In this document: positions 8,862-20,955 of the stretch, in pieces
How the letters are laid out: each line of letters opens with the position of its first letter
How positions within the stretch are numbered: position 1 is the stretch's first letter
DNA from: Oscillatoria sp. HE19RPO
GTDB lineage: Bacteria; Cyanobacteriota; Cyanobacteriia; Cyanobacteriales; Laspinemataceae
Assembly (NCBI RefSeq): GCF_024220515.1
Contig: NZ_JAMXOT010000141.1
Span: 1 to 63,572, forward strand
Length of the DNA: 63,572 nt
Direction of reading: 5' to 3'
Position numbers and translations under genes: made by a program
The notes under the pieces: model-generated
The model's input: only the letters and a program-made list of their open reading frames with translations
Databases searched by the model: none
Told to the model about the DNA's origin: nothing

Positions 8862-9515
8862 TCAGCGATCGGCTTGCTTCCGTCTCTTAGCCGCCCCTTT
8901 TTCATCCGCCTTTTGGATTTCACCTCTAAGCAGTTCCAAAAACTCTAATCCAGTGCGTCGAGTTGCCGTCTGAATCGACTTGTACCGTGAAGATTGAAGA
9001 TTGGCATTATTGCTGGGATTGACATAAATATCGGGAATCCACATCACCGGCAAGACGGTACATTTGTTGATTTGCAGCGTCATATTAGCGAAAAACTCTA
9101 TCTCAAATGTTGCAATCAATAGAATTCGTGTGGCATCGACACTAAAAAACTCTTCTAATTTTCTTGCCTTGGAAATATCATCTTTGCTGAGACGTTCTCC
9201 CTTAATGGCGGATTTAATATTAACAAACACTCGCTCTTGACCATCCAGGGAAAAAATAAAGTCATAGACTCCGACTTCTGATGTGGCGGGACTGAAACTT
9301 TGAATCCCAATGTCTTGATGCTTAACTTCCAAATTTTGGGTAATCATTTCCTCTAGCAACCGCCACACCGTCCGACCTTTTGCAGCTTTCCGCCAACCCA
9401 AGGGAAAGCGATGGGGTGGGAAAATTTGCAGTGTAGCAATATCCTGGATTAATTCATTGAGTGCAGCTTCTAATCCGGCGCGAATGCGTTCAACATTTTG
9501 GAGTTCATCGGTCAT
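8862..9515 (-). CDS. Unknown protein with PD-(D/E)XK-like residues, candidate type II restriction endonuclease
   Basis: A 217-residue protein from ATG at 9515 (AGGA about 9 bases upstream; a TTG one codon earlier is possible). I do not recognise the family by name. Visible: a helical N-terminus (1-30); an amphipathic stretch with Glu55; then VYDFIFSL with Asp85, a hairpin-like turn LDGQE, and VFVNIKSA with Asn99-x-Lys101. A carboxylate on one strand and an (N/D/E)-x-Lys on the next is the layout of PD-(D/E)XK nucleases, including those with a non-acidic residue at the second position. Further on, RILLIATFEIEFF and VLPVMWIPDIYV look like core strands, and the tail is Lys/Arg-rich. Convergence with an orphan-looking methyltransferase 133 bases away is the main functional clue. 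The nuclease assignment is inference. Confidence 0.5.
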   Translation of the reverse strand: MTDELQNVERIRAGLEAALNELIQDIATLQIFPPHRFPLGWRKAAKGRTVWRLLEEMITQNLEVKHQDIGIQSFSPATSEVGVYDFIFSLDGQERVFVNIKSAIKGERLSKDDISKARKLEEFFSVDATRILLIATFEIEFFANMTLQINKCTVLPVMWIPDIYVNPSNNANLQSSRYKSIQTATRRTGLEFLELLRGEIQKADEKGAAKRRKQADR

Positions 9516-9543
9516 CAATTTATCCTGTTAGCTCAGAAAATAA

Positions 9544-9560
9544 GGTGGGCAATGCCCACC
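9544..9560 (-). terminator. Intrinsic terminator after thiC
   Basis: Stem GGTGGGCATTGCCCACC followed on the minus strand by TTATTTTC, directly downstream of the thiC stop. The T-run is imperfect, so termination may be partial. Confidence 0.55.
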
Positions 9561-9574
9561 CTACTCTTCTACTC

Positions 9575-11046
<1,472 letters not shown>

Positions 11047-11276
11047 ATTTCGGATTCTATCACTGTTTGCAGGAAAGAGTGATTTGCCTTAAAAATCTTT
11101 ACAATTCGCCGGGGTCTGGGGGTTGTACAGCCGGAAGACAACCGGGTTTCTGGATGAACTCTCTGCCTGCTTGGTAGCCAATTAGGGCCAGAAACCGGGT
11201 TTTTGTCCCTGGGTTCTAAAACCGGGCGCAAACCTCTCGGGTTTGAGGGTACTCAACTGAGGAATCTGTCCTGTTT
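11047..11276. other. Upstream of thiC riboswitch, dispersed repeats only
   Basis: No gene. Contains the CCGGGTTTCT words (about 11130-11220) also seen at 8762-8826, here again as facing copies. The thiC promoter should lie at the proximal end near 11050-11100 but no clear boxes are seen. Confidence 0.4.
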
Positions 11277-11397
11277 ATACGGAATCCGGTTGTCAAAGTC
11301 TATAAAAACCCGCAGGCTCAAGGCTGGGGCTACACAAACGAAGCCTGCCTCCGCAGGCTGATCCAGAAAATCGACTTTTAACAACCGGATTGGGTAT
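11277..11397. repeat. MITE family A, copy 1
   Basis: About 121 bases bounded by ATACGGAATCCGGTTGT and ACAACCGGATTGGGTAT (imperfect terminal inverted repeats). The inside holds AAAAACCCGCAGGCT and GCCTGCCTCCGCAGGC hairpins. Further copies: 24595-24716, 40654-41236 (split), 40966-41087 and 56162-56283. No coding capacity. Confidence 0.85.
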
Positions 11398-11678
11398 TAG
11401 GTTGACCCTCAGATGTGGGTACAATAGGGAGGAGGCGACTGGGTTCTTTGGGGGGAGTTCTAATTTTCCTTAAAGATTTAGAATGGTCAAGCGGGTTTTT
11501 GGTGTTATCGAGAATCGACGCCTTAGAGGAGAATTTTATGAGGTTTGGCATCTGTTAATTGGGATTCAATTGCCAGGGTAAAGATGGAGGGTTTGAAGTT
11601 GGGGATAGGGTTAGGAAATCTCTAACGAGCAAGCTAAGATAAGATTAGAAGAATGTTGTAAAGCGAGGGCAAGGCCAA

Positions 11679-12038
11679 ATGAGCAAAATCTTAGTGGTAG
11701 ATGATGTGCCGAGTGAACTGGAGATGATTGGCCGGATTTTGAAAAAAGCTGGGATGGAGGTGGTGATGGCAACCAATGGGGAGGAGGCGATCGCCCGGAT
11801 TCAGGAGACGGCACCGGATCTGGTGATCCTAGATGTGGTGATGCCTCGGATGAATGGATTTGAGGTGATCCGAGAGTTGCGCGGCGATCGCAAGACGTCC
11901 AAGTTACCTGTGGTATTTTGTAGTCAGAAAAATACCGAGATTGATAAGACTTGGGGCATGGATTTGGGAGCGGATGCTTATATTACCAAACCTGTTGACC
12001 CGCAGCAATTGGTCAATATTGTCGAACGCCTATTATAA
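11679..12038 (+). CDS. CheY-like response regulator (PilH/PixH type)
   Basis: A single receiver domain of 119 residues with Asp8/Asp9, phospho-acceptor Asp52 (VILDVVMPRMNGF) and Lys in YITKP near residue 102. It accepts phosphate from the hybrid CheA encoded downstream and is the likely output to the motility apparatus. First gene of the array CheY, CheW, transducer, transducer, CheA, CheW-like, which resembles the cyanobacterial pix/tax phototaxis operons; there such a protein acts on type IV pili. No DNA-binding domain. The 280 bases upstream have no other gene. Confidence 0.92.
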   Translation: MSKILVVDDVPSELEMIGRILKKAGMEVVMATNGEEAIARIQETAPDLVILDVVMPRMNGFEVIRELRGDRKTSKLPVVFCSQKNTEIDKTWGMDLGADAYITKPVDPQQLVNIVERLL

Positions 12039-12222
12039 CAGTTTCAGCGGAAAGAATTAGACCGGATCTTCTCATCCCATGACCCGTTCATTTTATCGGA
12101 TAGAAGAATAATTTGTCTATCCTCCGTTAATTCTTTACCGCTTGATTCTTTCCAAAAATCATGCAATTCAACCGAAAGCCTTTATGATTTAAAGGCTGTG
12201 TTTTCTCCAAATTTAAGACAGT

Positions 12223-12744
12223 ATGGCTGGAAAATTGACCCTCAGTTCTGGGATGAGTGAGTTGCCCGGTTCCCCGAATCCTGGGAACCTGAAGCAATTT
12301 CTGTTATTTGGTCAAAGAGAGAGCCTCTTTGCGGTGGATTTGCTGTCAGTTCGAGAGGTGCTATTTTTGGGACAGCAACCGATCGCCCCGGTTCCGAATA
12401 CTCGTCATTTTGTCTTAGGATTGACCAATTTGCGAGGAGAAATTTTAGCGGTGGCGGATTTCGGTCGGTTTTTGCGGACGGATGGGGTGGATAGTCATTC
12501 GTTGCACAGTCGAATTTTAATTTTAGAAGCCCCGGATCCGCGAGATGGAACCTTGGTGATGATGCGAATGGGATTAGCGGTATCTCGCGTGCAAGGGGTG
12601 ATTTCGGTTCAGGTCGATCGCATTGTTTCCAGCATGGATGTGGGGGAAGAACTCGCTCCTTTTTTAAGGGGATTATACGATTGGACGGGACGCTTAGTAA
12701 TGATTTTAGATGTGGAAGCGATCGCCCAATCCGAAGGGTGGTAA
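12223..12744 (+). CDS. CheW-family adaptor (PixI/PilI type)
   Basis: A 173-residue chemotaxis coupling protein that bridges transducers and CheA. After a 25-residue variable N-terminus, the CheW fold is visible: FLLFGQRESLFAVDLLSVRE (with gaps), IAPVPNTRHFVLGLTNLRGE, and a C-terminal DWTGRLVMILDVEAI strand. It lies 185 bases after the CheY gene and 57 before the first transducer, in the same direction, so co-transcription is likely. Confidence 0.88.
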   Translation: MAGKLTLSSGMSELPGSPNPGNLKQFLLFGQRESLFAVDLLSVREVLFLGQQPIAPVPNTRHFVLGLTNLRGEILAVADFGRFLRTDGVDSHSLHSRILILEAPDPRDGTLVMMRMGLAVSRVQGVISVQVDRIVSSMDVGEELAPFLRGLYDWTGRLVMILDVEAIAQSEGW

Positions 12745-12801
12745 AGGGTGATTAACTCTTGTTAATTTCTATCAAATTCTGCTTTACTTTGGGGATAATT
12801 T

Positions 12802-15800
12802 ATGTTAAAAAATGGTATATTTTCTCAACTGTACTTCGCTATCGGGAGCAATCCGGATTGGGGCGGGATACAGAATGGGGCAGAATGGGTGATTGCCCTG
12901 TCCTATTTGGGGATGACTTTAATCCTCCTGCAAATCACAGTGTCTCGTCTGCATTGCCGTTTTTTATGGATAGTGAGTGCTTTTTTAGCGATCGCCACCG
13001 GGAGTCGCTTTTTCCATCTATTCTCCACCCCCACCTTCCCTTTTTCAACAGTATGGGAAACCCTGAGTTATGGATTGGAAGGGGTGAGTGCGATCGCCGT
13101 GTTGATTGCCCTATTCATCTACCGTCAAGGCATTCGAGAAACCCTCGGTAGTGGCATCTTTTCTAGGGGTTCATTCCTGCAAATGGCCCTGGACTGCTTA
13201 CCCTGGGCGGTATCTTGGCAAGACTGCCAGGGGGTTTATTTAGGAGGAAATCAGCGCTTTGCGGAACAGGTAGGCATGGCATCCCCTGCACAAGTCATCG
13301 GGAAAACAGACGCTGCGCTTTCTTGGGGGGGTAAACTGCTAGAAAATTGGGCAAAAATCAATCCAGAGGATTCCCAAACCCTGGTAGTCAAAGTTCCAAA
13401 TTCCCACTCCGGCGACGGACCTGAATCATTTTGGAAAATCCATAAATGGCCGGTTAAAACCACCCAGGAAAACCCTGTAGGAATCATCTCAACTTATAAA
13501 GAAATTTCGGGATATACGGAAGCAATTGCCTCGGATTTCACTCAGTTTATCAATCAACTTGATGAAGGAGTTTTGATTCAGGAACGGGATGGAACGATTT
13601 TAGATGCCAATGAAAAAGCCAGTCAATTGTACGGCATGGAACGAACCCAACTCCGAGGCAAAAACTTTTTTAACCAGTTATCCAGGTTTGGGCAATTTCA
13701 GGCTGATTTTGAAGCGGCAGTGAGCAGGGGAGGCTCGTTCAGATGGAAAGCCCTCAAACCGAAAGTGGGTAGCTTCTTGGATGTAGAAATTTCGGGAAAA
13801 CCGCTCACCCTGGTAGACAACCGGGAGGTGAGGGGGGTGATTGTGCGAGATATCAGCAGTTGCTTGAAGCTGGAAAACGAACTGCACCAACGGGAAGAAG
13901 AACTCAAATTATTTCTAGAACATCTTCCGGCAGCAGTTGCCATGCTCGATCGCCAGATGTGCTATGTGGTGGTTTCCCAACGGTGGGTGAAAGATTATAA
14001 ACTGGACAAAACAGAAGACTTCCAGAGTGTGAAAAACATCATCGGGCGATCGCACTACGAGCTATTTCCGGAACTGCCTGAGCGATGGAAACAACTGCTT
14101 CAGCGCGTCTTAGGGGGAGAATCTTTTAACAGTGAAGGGGAAGCCTTTCCCCGTCATGATGGCAGCATCGATTGGGTGAAATGGGAAATGTATCCCTGGC
14201 GCGATCGCAATGGAGAAATCGGCGGGGTTATGCTGCTGACGGAAGTGATTACCGATCGCATCCAAACGGAACAAGAACGGATGCGATTATTTAATCTCAT
14301 CGAGTCTAGTCTGAACGAGATTTATATTTTCGATGTGGATACCCTGCGCTTTGAGTATGTTAACAAAGGAGCTTGTCTGAATTTGGGGTGTTCTCAGGAG
14401 GAAATCCTCGAAAAAACAGCAATGGATATCAATCCAGCGGTGGTGAGTTTGGCGGAGGCTAAAACCGCTTTAGCTCCCTTATTAGAGGGTCGCGAACAGA
14501 GAATTCGGTTTGAAGGAATGCATCGGCGAGCGGATGGGAGTATCTATCCGATTGAAATGTATGTTCAACTCATTCAACAGACTCATAAGCTCTCTTGCGT
14601 GGCGATAGTCCTGGACATCACTGAACGTAAACAAGCCGAACGGGCTTTACAAGAAAGTGAACAACAATTTCGGGTGATGGCGGATACAGTTCCGGCGACA
14701 ATCTGGATTGCCGGTCCCGATAAACAGGTGACCTATTTTAACAAACGGTGGATGGAATTTACCGGGCGATCGGTAGAACAAGACCTGGGTTATGGCTGGA
14801 CGCAAATTTTGCATCCCGATGATAGAGACCGAGCCGTTAATATTTATCAAACCGCTTTTGATGAGCGGCAACCTTTTCAATTAGAACTGCGATTTAAACG
14901 GTGGGATGGGGAGTATTGTTGGAGTTGGATGAGTGGATTACCTCGGTTTGATAACGAGGGCAATTTTTTCGGGTATATTGGATCTGGGTTAGATATTACC
15001 GAACGCAAAAAAGCAGAAGAAGCGCGTCGAGAAAGTGAAGAAGGATTTCGCTCTTTGGTGGAAAGTGTCAAGGATTATGCCATTATTCGACTGGATGTAA
15101 TGGGTCGGGTGGCAAGTTGGAATATGGGGGCGCAAAGAATTAAAGGGTATCGGGCGGCAGAAATTATGGGTCAACCTTTTCAGCGGTTTTATAGCCTAGA
15201 GGACCGCACCAGTGGCAAACCGGAAGCCGAACTCAAGGCGGCCCAAAGTGAGGGACGGTTTGAAGATGAAGGGTATCGGGTCAAAAAAGATGGGAGTAAA
15301 TTTTGGGCCAATGTGATTATTACGCCTTTACGGGACGCCCAAGGAGAGTTGCAAGGATTCTCTAAGATTACCCGAGATGTGACTGAACAACGACGGAATC
15401 AAGAAGCCTTAGAACAGTTAGCGGCAGACTTAGAAAATCGAGTGGTTCAACGGACCCAGGAGTTGCAGGAAATCAATGATAAACTGCAACAAGAAGTGGG
15501 CGATCGCATCAATGCAGAAGCGTCCAAGACCCAGTTAATCGCGGATTTGGAAATCATGTCCGCTCAACGGCAAGCAGAGATGGATTCCCTCACTCAACAG
15601 GTGGTGAAAATGTTGGGAGAAATTAAAGGGGCAGCCAAGGGGGATTTAACCGTGCGTGCAGCAGTCACGAACGACATTCTCGGGGCGTTAGCTGACTCGT
15701 TTAACTTTTTGATTTCCTCCTTGCGAAAAGTGGTCAAGGGAGTTCAAAAACTGGCAACCGAAGCTAATGCTGCCACGGGAGAATCGATTTCCAATACTCA

Positions 15801-16572
15801 AGAATTGGCCCAACAAGCCCAAGAACAAGCCCAAAAGATTGAGGAGACCATCCAGAAAATTCAGAAGATTGTGAACTCAATTGAAGAAGTGTTTACCCTG
15901 TCGCAACAAGCGGAAAATGTGGCGCAACAAGCTGCGGAAAAAGCCCAAGTGGGGGGGGAGTCGGTCGATCGGGCAGTGGCGGCGATTAACGAACTGCGCC
16001 AAACCCTGTCTCAAACGGGGAAAACCATCGAACGCTTAGGGGAGAGTTCGGGGCAGATTGGTAAAATTGTGACTTCGATTTCGCAAATTGCGGCTCAAAC
16101 CAATTTATTGGCACTTAATGCTACGATTGAAGCGGCCAGAGCCGGAGAGCAAGGGCTGGGTTTTGCTGTGGTCGCTGAAGAAATCCGCAAGTTAGCCGAT
16201 CGCTCAGGATTGGCAACGGAGGAAATTTCTGAAATCGTCGAACAGATCAGGAGTGAAATTGGACGGGTGATTGTAGCGATGGAGGCAGGCACTCAGGAAG
16301 TGGCGATCGGCACCAAACTGGCCGCAGAAGCCAAGACCCATTTAATTGAGATCATCCAAGTCAGTGGGGAAATGAATGCCCTGGTGGAACATATTACCCT
16401 CGCAGCTACGAAGCAGACGAATAGTGCGACGGAGATTGTGAGTATGATTCGGGCCGTTAGTGCCATTTCTGGGAATACGGCAGAAAAATCAGTCCAGGTT
16501 CAGAATTCCCTCGATGGCTTGGCGATTTCAGTGGAAAGTCTTCAGCAATCTGTGGCTCATTTCCGCAGTTAG
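12802..16572 (+). CDS. Multi-PAS methyl-accepting chemotaxis protein with degenerate ethylene-receptor-like membrane domain
   Basis: A 1256-residue transducer. Residues 28-110 form three membrane helices. Their spacing matches the ethylene-receptor domain of the neighbouring transducer, but the metal-site residues differ: Glu28, Tyr35, Ser68 and His72 stand where Asp44, Tyr51, Cys84 and His88 stand in the partner. Six PAS-type domains follow (about 118-235, 243-353, 370-490, 493-613, 622-735, 748-868), several ending in a DITERK-type motif. Then come a coiled coil, a HAMP-like segment (about 930-1000, [10 protein letters not shown]) and the MCP signalling domain with the hairpin tip [19 protein letters not shown] (about 1091-1109). 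It should control the downstream CheA. Loss of the Cys suggests that the membrane part no longer binds copper. Confidence 0.92.
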   Translation: MLKNGIFSQLYFAIGSNPDWGGIQNGAEWVIALSYLGMTLILLQITVSRLHCRFLWIVSAFLAIATGSRFFHLFSTPTFPFSTVWETLSYGLEGVSAIAVLIALFIYRQGIRETLGSGIFSRGSFLQMALDCLPWAVSWQDCQGVYLGGNQRFAEQVGMASPAQVIGKTDAALSWGGKLLENWAKINPEDSQTLVVKVPNSHSGDGPESFWKIHKWPVKTTQENPVGIISTYKEISGYTEAIASDFTQFINQLDEGVLIQERDGTILDANEKASQLYGMERTQLRGKNFFNQLSRFGQFQADFEAAVSRGGSFRWKALKPKVGSFLDVEISGKPLTLVDNREVRGVIVRDISSCLKLENELHQREEELKLFLEHLPAAVAMLDRQMCYVVVSQRWVKDYKLDKTEDFQSVKNIIGRSHYELFPELPERWKQLLQRVLGGESFNSEGEAFPRHDGSIDWVKWEMYPWRDRNGEIGGVMLLTEVITDRIQTEQERMRLFNLIESSLNEIYIFDVDTLRFEYVNKGACLNLGCSQEEILEKTAMDINPAVVSLAEAKTALAPLLEGREQRIRFEGMHRRADGSIYPIEMYVQLIQQTHKLSCVAIVLDITERKQAERALQESEQQFRVMADTVPATIWIAGPDKQVTYFNKRWMEFTGRSVEQDLGYGWTQILHPDDRDRAVNIYQTAFDERQPFQLELRFKRWDGEYCWSWMSGLPRFDNEGNFFGYIGSGLDITERKKAEEARRESEEGFRSLVESVKDYAIIRLDVMGRVASWNMGAQRIKGYRAAEIMGQPFQRFYSLEDRTSGKPEAELKAAQSEGRFEDEGYRVKKDGSKFWANVIITPLRDAQGELQGFSKITRDVTEQRRNQEALEQLAADLENRVVQRTQELQEINDKLQQEVGDRINAEASKTQLIADLEIMSAQRQAEMDSLTQQVVKMLGEIKGAAKGDLTVRAAVTNDILGALADSFNFLISSLRKVVKGVQKLATEANAATGESISNTQELAQQAQEQAQKIEETIQKIQKIVNSIEEVFTLSQQAENVAQQAAEKAQVGGESVDRAVAAINELRQTLSQTGKTIERLGESSGQIGKIVTSISQIAAQTNLLALNATIEAARAGEQGLGFAVVAEEIRKLADRSGLATEEISEIVEQIRSEIGRVIVAMEAGTQEVAIGTKLAAEAKTHLIEIIQVSGEMNALVEHITLAATKQTNSATEIVSMIRAVSAISGNTAEKSVQVQNSLDGLAISVESLQQSVAHFRS

Positions 16573-16743
16573 CCGAAGCGTAAAGCAACAGTCAACCAGG
16601 TAGGGTTTTCCGGTTCTGTATGCTTTTTCTCCTCAAGGAGATAATTTTTCTGGGGCATCTACAACAAGCCACTCCACAAGGACCAGAAACTGGGTTGCTG
16701 TTTTGAATGGGTGGCGACTGATTCGAGGTGATTGCTGAGATCT

Positions 16744-16917
16744 TGCACCTGTTGAAACCGACGGCGGGGGATAAATCCCCCGCCGTAGGGGCGCTTCGCG
16801 AAGCGCCCCTACAGTCGGTTTCAACCGACTGAAAACACCACTGGATAAGACTTGCAGTCGGGTTTTAACCGACTTAAGCTATGAGGCGCTTGATTTATCC
16901 CCCGCCGGTGTTGCAAC
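16744..16917. repeat. MITE family B, copy 1
   Basis: Between the two transducer genes. Palindromic modules: GGCGGGGGATAAATCCCCCGCC, AGGGGCGCTTCGCGAAGCGCCCCT (shown here only by their cores CGGGGGAT and CTTCGCGAAG) and two facing copies of AGTCGGTTTCAACCGACT; ends in CCCCCGCCGGTGTTGCAAC. The second copy is at 23864-24029. It separates transducers 1 and 2 and may insulate or terminate transcription. Confidence 0.8.
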
Positions 16918-16949
16918 TCTATATCTCTCCCTGATTCTGACCCTTCTAA

Positions 16950-19900
16950 ATGCCGTTATTGATTATTGACGTACTCTGTATGTTAGAACCCTCATCCCTC
17001 CTCCTCACAGAAAATTTTATTCCCCAAGGTCATTGCTACCTGTGGAATCCGGTTTTAGTTTGGCTGCACGCCGGATCCGACTTGGCGATCGCCTTGGCCT
17101 ATTTTTCCATTGTGGCGATGTTGATTTATTTCGTCCGGCAACGCCCAGATTTACCCTTTAGTCGGATTTTTCTGTTATTTGCGGCCTTTATTATTACTTG
17201 TGGATTCACCCATCTGATGGAAGTCTGGACCCTTTGGCGTCCAGACTATTGGATTTCCGGAAGTATCAAAGCCCTCACTGCTGGCATTTCCTTATTAACC
17301 GCCCTAAAAATGGTCCCGACCCTACCCGCAGCCCTCGCCCTACCCCGTGCGAAAGCGGAACTAGAGGCGACTAATCAAGCCTTGGAAGGGGAAATTAAAG
17401 AACGCCAACAAGCAGAAGCAGCCCTGAAACGACTGGCGCGGATTATCGAAAATACCCCTGATTTTGTCGGAATCTGCGACAATCAGGGGAAGGGAATTTA
17501 CCTAAATCCAGCCTCTCGTAAAATGACGGGGATTCCAGAAGAACAACCCGCCTCAGATTTCACCCCCTTTGATTTCGTCCAGGAAGGACCCGATCGCCAG
17601 AAATTAGAACAGGCGATCGCCACCACCCTAACCCACGGCGTCTGGACTGGGGAAACTCTGATGAAACGGCGCAATGGGGAATTATTTCCCACCTCCCAAG
17701 TGCTTGTCGCACACAAACAGGACAATGGGGAAATTGATTGTATTTCTACGGTGATTCGGGATATCAGCGATCGCAAACAACAAGAAAACGCCCTCGCTGA
17801 GAGTGAAGAACGGTTTCGGCAGTTAGTCGAAAATGCTGCGGATGCCTTCTTCCTGAGCACCTTAGATGGTAAAATCTTAGCGGTGAATCAGCGAGCGGGC
17901 GAGAGCTTAGGATATAGCCAGGAGCAACTACTGGCCTTGAATTTAGAGGCGATCGAACCCCGATTTCACGCCGAGGAACGCACCCTAGCCGTCACCCAGT
18001 TACATCCTAGTAAAGCCCTCACCCTGGAAAGTCTCCACCGAAGGGCCGATGGCAGTACCTTCCCGGTAGAAATCCGCCTGGGCAAATTTTCCCGGGATGG
18101 AGAAACCCTCCTGCTGGCTTTAGTCCGGGATATCAGCGATCGCAAAGCCATTGAAAAGGCATTAGAAGCGGAACGCCAGCGACTCACCACCCTGTTTGAT
18201 GGGATTCCCGCCTTCCTCTACCTGGTCGATCGCAGCAATGCAGTCCAGTTAGCCAACCGCCAATTTGTGGAGTTTTTTGGGGAACCGGGTGCTGCTGCCA
18301 CCCTCTTGAACCCCGGTGGCAAACTGCACTCCGAGATTCGCACCCAAGTCTTTGAAACCAAACAGCCGCAGCAGTGGGAATGGCAAGACCCTAACACCGG
18401 GCGTACCTACCAAATTTATGATTACCCTTGTAACGATGGGGATGGGAAACGGCTGGTCCTGGAAATGGGCATCGACATCAGCGATCGCAAACAAGCTGAA
18501 AAAGCCCTCCAAACTTCCGAAGCGCGCTTCCGTTCCCTAATTGAAGCCACCTCTCAAATCATCTGGAACACCTCTGCCGAGGGCGAATTCGTCACGGAAC
18601 AACCCGCTTGGAGTCGCTTCACCGGCCAAACCTTTGACCAACTCAAAGGGATAGGATGGCTGAATTCAGTTCATCCCGATGATCGTGAACAGACGGCCCA
18701 AGTCTGGAACCAGGCGGTCCAAAATCGGGTGCTTTATGAAGTGGAACACCGCCTGCGCCATCACGATGGCGAGTATCGATATATGAGTGTTCGCGCCGTC
18801 CCCATTCTCAACACCACCGATGGCAGTATTCGGGAATGGTTAGGGGTTCATACCGATATTAGCGATCGCAAATTAGCCCAAGTCACCTGCGATCGCTTCT
18901 TTAGCATTTCCCTAGATCTGCTGGTTATCTTTGACTTTAATGCCGTATTTCAACGGATTAATCCGGCTTGGACAACCACATTGGGCTATAGTGAAGCCGA
19001 ACTACTCGGGAAATCCTGTTTCGATTTCATTCATCCTGACGATCAGGAATCCTCCAGTGCCGAAGCCCAAAAACTCACCACAGGGGTCGAAACCATCTAT
19101 TTTGAAAATCGCTACCGCTGTAAAGATGGCTCTTATAAATGGTTAGCCTGGAGTGTGAATCCTTCCAACGAACAGGAACTGCTTTATGCCGTTGCTCATG
19201 ATATCACCCCCTTGAAACAAACCGAGGAACAATTTCGATTGCTGGCGGCGGAACAAGCGCAACTGCTTCAAGAACTCAAAACTCGCCAAAATGCCTTGGA
19301 TGAAGCGGCGATCGTCAGTGAAACCGACAGCGAGGGCCTGATTACCTTTGTAAATGATAAATTCTGCGAAATCTCCGGATACTCTCGCGCCGAACTCATC
19401 GGCAACAATCATCGGATGATTAACTCCGGATATCATCCCAAATCCCTCTTTGAAGAAATGTGGAAAACTATCACCGCTGGTCGCGTGTGGAAAGGTGAAC
19501 TCAGAAACCAGTGCAAAAATGGCCAATATTATTGGGTAGACACCACCATTTCTCCCATTTTTGATGCTCATGGCAAAATTGCCAAATATATTGGCATCCG
19601 GTTTGATATTACCGATCGCAAACAAGTAGCGCAAGAGTTAGAAAAATTCGCCCAAGACCGCAAATCTGAAGCCGATGAACTGACTCAACAGGTTCTCAAA
19701 CTGTTAATGGAAATTAAAGGAGCTGCTAAAGGGGATTTAACCGTTCGAGCCGAAGTCAACAATAATGTTCTCGGAGCCTTAGCCGACTCTTTTAATTTCC
19801 TGGTTTCTTCTCTCAAAAAAGTGGTAACCGGGATTCAAGAACTCGCCACGGAAGTCCGCAGCGCCACTCGTGAATCCATCGCCAATACCCAAGATTTAAC

Positions 19901-20663
19901 AGAACGAGCCGGAGAACAAGCTCAACAAGTTGAGTTTTCCTTGCGCCAAATTGAGCGTATGGCTAACTCGATTCAAGATATCTGTACCGTGGCTCAAAAA
20001 GCGGAAAATGTTGCCCATCAAGCCGCCGAAACGGCGGAAGTGGGAGGCCAATCCGTAGACCGGGCTGTGGAAGGAATTAACGAACTGCGTCAAACCATTT
20101 CCCAAACCGGGAAAATGATTAAACGCTTGGGAGAAAGCTCTCAACAAATTGGTAAAATTGTCACGTCAATTTCTCAAATTGCGGCTCAGACTAACCTCTT
20201 GGCCCTGAATGCTACCATTGAAGCAGCCCGGGCCGGAGAACAGGGGTTAGGGTTTGCCGTAGTCGCCGAAGAAATCCGCAAATTAGCCGATCGCTCCGGT
20301 TCCGCTACGGAGGAAATTTCTGAAATTGTTGAACAAATTAGAAGTGAAATTGGCCGGGTCACGGAAGCAATGGAAGCAGGCACTCAGGAGGTGGTCGCTG
20401 GAACTAAATTAGCTGCTGAAGCGAAACATCATTTAGTCGCCATTATTGAAGTGAGTCGGCAGATGAATGACCTGGTGCAAAATATCACGCGGGCTGCTAC
20501 AAATCAAACTGAAAATGCTTCGGAAATTGCAGCAGTGATGCAAAAAGTTAGCTCAATTTCTACCACCACTGCCGAAAAATCTGTCCAAGTTCGTCAGTCT
20601 TTAGATGGACTGGCGATCGCTGTCACTCAGCTTCAGGACTCGGTTTCTAATTTCCGCAGTTAA
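16950..20663 (+). CDS. Multi-PAS methyl-accepting chemotaxis protein with ethylene-receptor-type sensor domain
   Basis: A 1237-residue transducer. Residues about 36-125 are three membrane helices that match the copper/ethylene-binding domain of plant ETR1 and cyanobacterial homologues: [15 protein letters not shown], and [12 protein letters not shown]. Asp44, Tyr51, Cys84 and His88 have exactly the spacing of ETR1 Asp25, Tyr32, Cys65 and His69, so Cu(I) and ethylene binding is plausible. Then follow six PAS domains (starting at about 162, 288, 411, 526, 647, 781; several end in DISDRK), a HAMP-like segment (about 917-966) and an MCP signalling domain with the tip [19 protein letters not shown]. 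In known cyanobacterial cases this sensor sits on histidine kinases; here it feeds a CheA. Start at 16950 or, 10 codons later, at 16980; neither has a clear ribosome site. Confidence 0.93.
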   Translation: MPLLIIDVLCMLEPSSLLLTENFIPQGHCYLWNPVLVWLHAGSDLAIALAYFSIVAMLIYFVRQRPDLPFSRIFLLFAAFIITCGFTHLMEVWTLWRPDYWISGSIKALTAGISLLTALKMVPTLPAALALPRAKAELEATNQALEGEIKERQQAEAALKRLARIIENTPDFVGICDNQGKGIYLNPASRKMTGIPEEQPASDFTPFDFVQEGPDRQKLEQAIATTLTHGVWTGETLMKRRNGELFPTSQVLVAHKQDNGEIDCISTVIRDISDRKQQENALAESEERFRQLVENAADAFFLSTLDGKILAVNQRAGESLGYSQEQLLALNLEAIEPRFHAEERTLAVTQLHPSKALTLESLHRRADGSTFPVEIRLGKFSRDGETLLLALVRDISDRKAIEKALEAERQRLTTLFDGIPAFLYLVDRSNAVQLANRQFVEFFGEPGAAATLLNPGGKLHSEIRTQVFETKQPQQWEWQDPNTGRTYQIYDYPCNDGDGKRLVLEMGIDISDRKQAEKALQTSEARFRSLIEATSQIIWNTSAEGEFVTEQPAWSRFTGQTFDQLKGIGWLNSVHPDDREQTAQVWNQAVQNRVLYEVEHRLRHHDGEYRYMSVRAVPILNTTDGSIREWLGVHTDISDRKLAQVTCDRFFSISLDLLVIFDFNAVFQRINPAWTTTLGYSEAELLGKSCFDFIHPDDQESSSAEAQKLTTGVETIYFENRYRCKDGSYKWLAWSVNPSNEQELLYAVAHDITPLKQTEEQFRLLAAEQAQLLQELKTRQNALDEAAIVSETDSEGLITFVNDKFCEISGYSRAELIGNNHRMINSGYHPKSLFEEMWKTITAGRVWKGELRNQCKNGQYYWVDTTISPIFDAHGKIAKYIGIRFDITDRKQVAQELEKFAQDRKSEADELTQQVLKLLMEIKGAAKGDLTVRAEVNNNVLGALADSFNFLVSSLKKVVTGIQELATEVRSATRESIANTQDLTERAGEQAQQVEFSLRQIERMANSIQDICTVAQKAENVAHQAAETAEVGGQSVDRAVEGINELRQTISQTGKMIKRLGESSQQIGKIVTSISQIAAQTNLLALNATIEAARAGEQGLGFAVVAEEIRKLADRSGSATEEISEIVEQIRSEIGRVTEAMEAGTQEVVAGTKLAAEAKHHLVAIIEVSRQMNDLVQNITRAATNQTENASEIAAVMQKVSSISTTTAEKSVQVRQSLDGLAIAVTQLQDSVSNFRS

Positions 20664-20666
20664 AGG

Positions 20667-20832
20667 AAGAGACCTAACCCCCCAACCCCCTTCCCTGGGA
20701 GGGAAGGGGGAGCCGGAAAGCCTTTCTTTCGCGCAACGATATTTATTCCTTCTTCCTCCCTCTCCTCTCAGGAGAGGGCCGGGGAGAGGTTCTTCCTCCC
20801 TTTCCTCTTAGCAAGGGGCTGGGGAAAGGTCG
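20667..20832. repeat. G/C-run inverted-repeat element between transducer 2 and cheA
   Basis: C-run/G-run hairpins (CCTAACCCCCCAACCCCC, then CCCTGGGAGGG, then a distal half ending GGGGCTGGGGAAAGGTC). Related in style to the elements at 35695-35953 and 53128-53774. No gene. Confidence 0.6.
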
Positions 20833-20955
20833 AAATCAGAGAGCTTAAACGGTGCATCGACTGATTTCATCATCAACAAATCTCTAACCCGGAATGGCTT
20901 AACCTGCCTACAATTTCGTCACATTTGGTCACGGATATTTCTACTCTGAACCATC

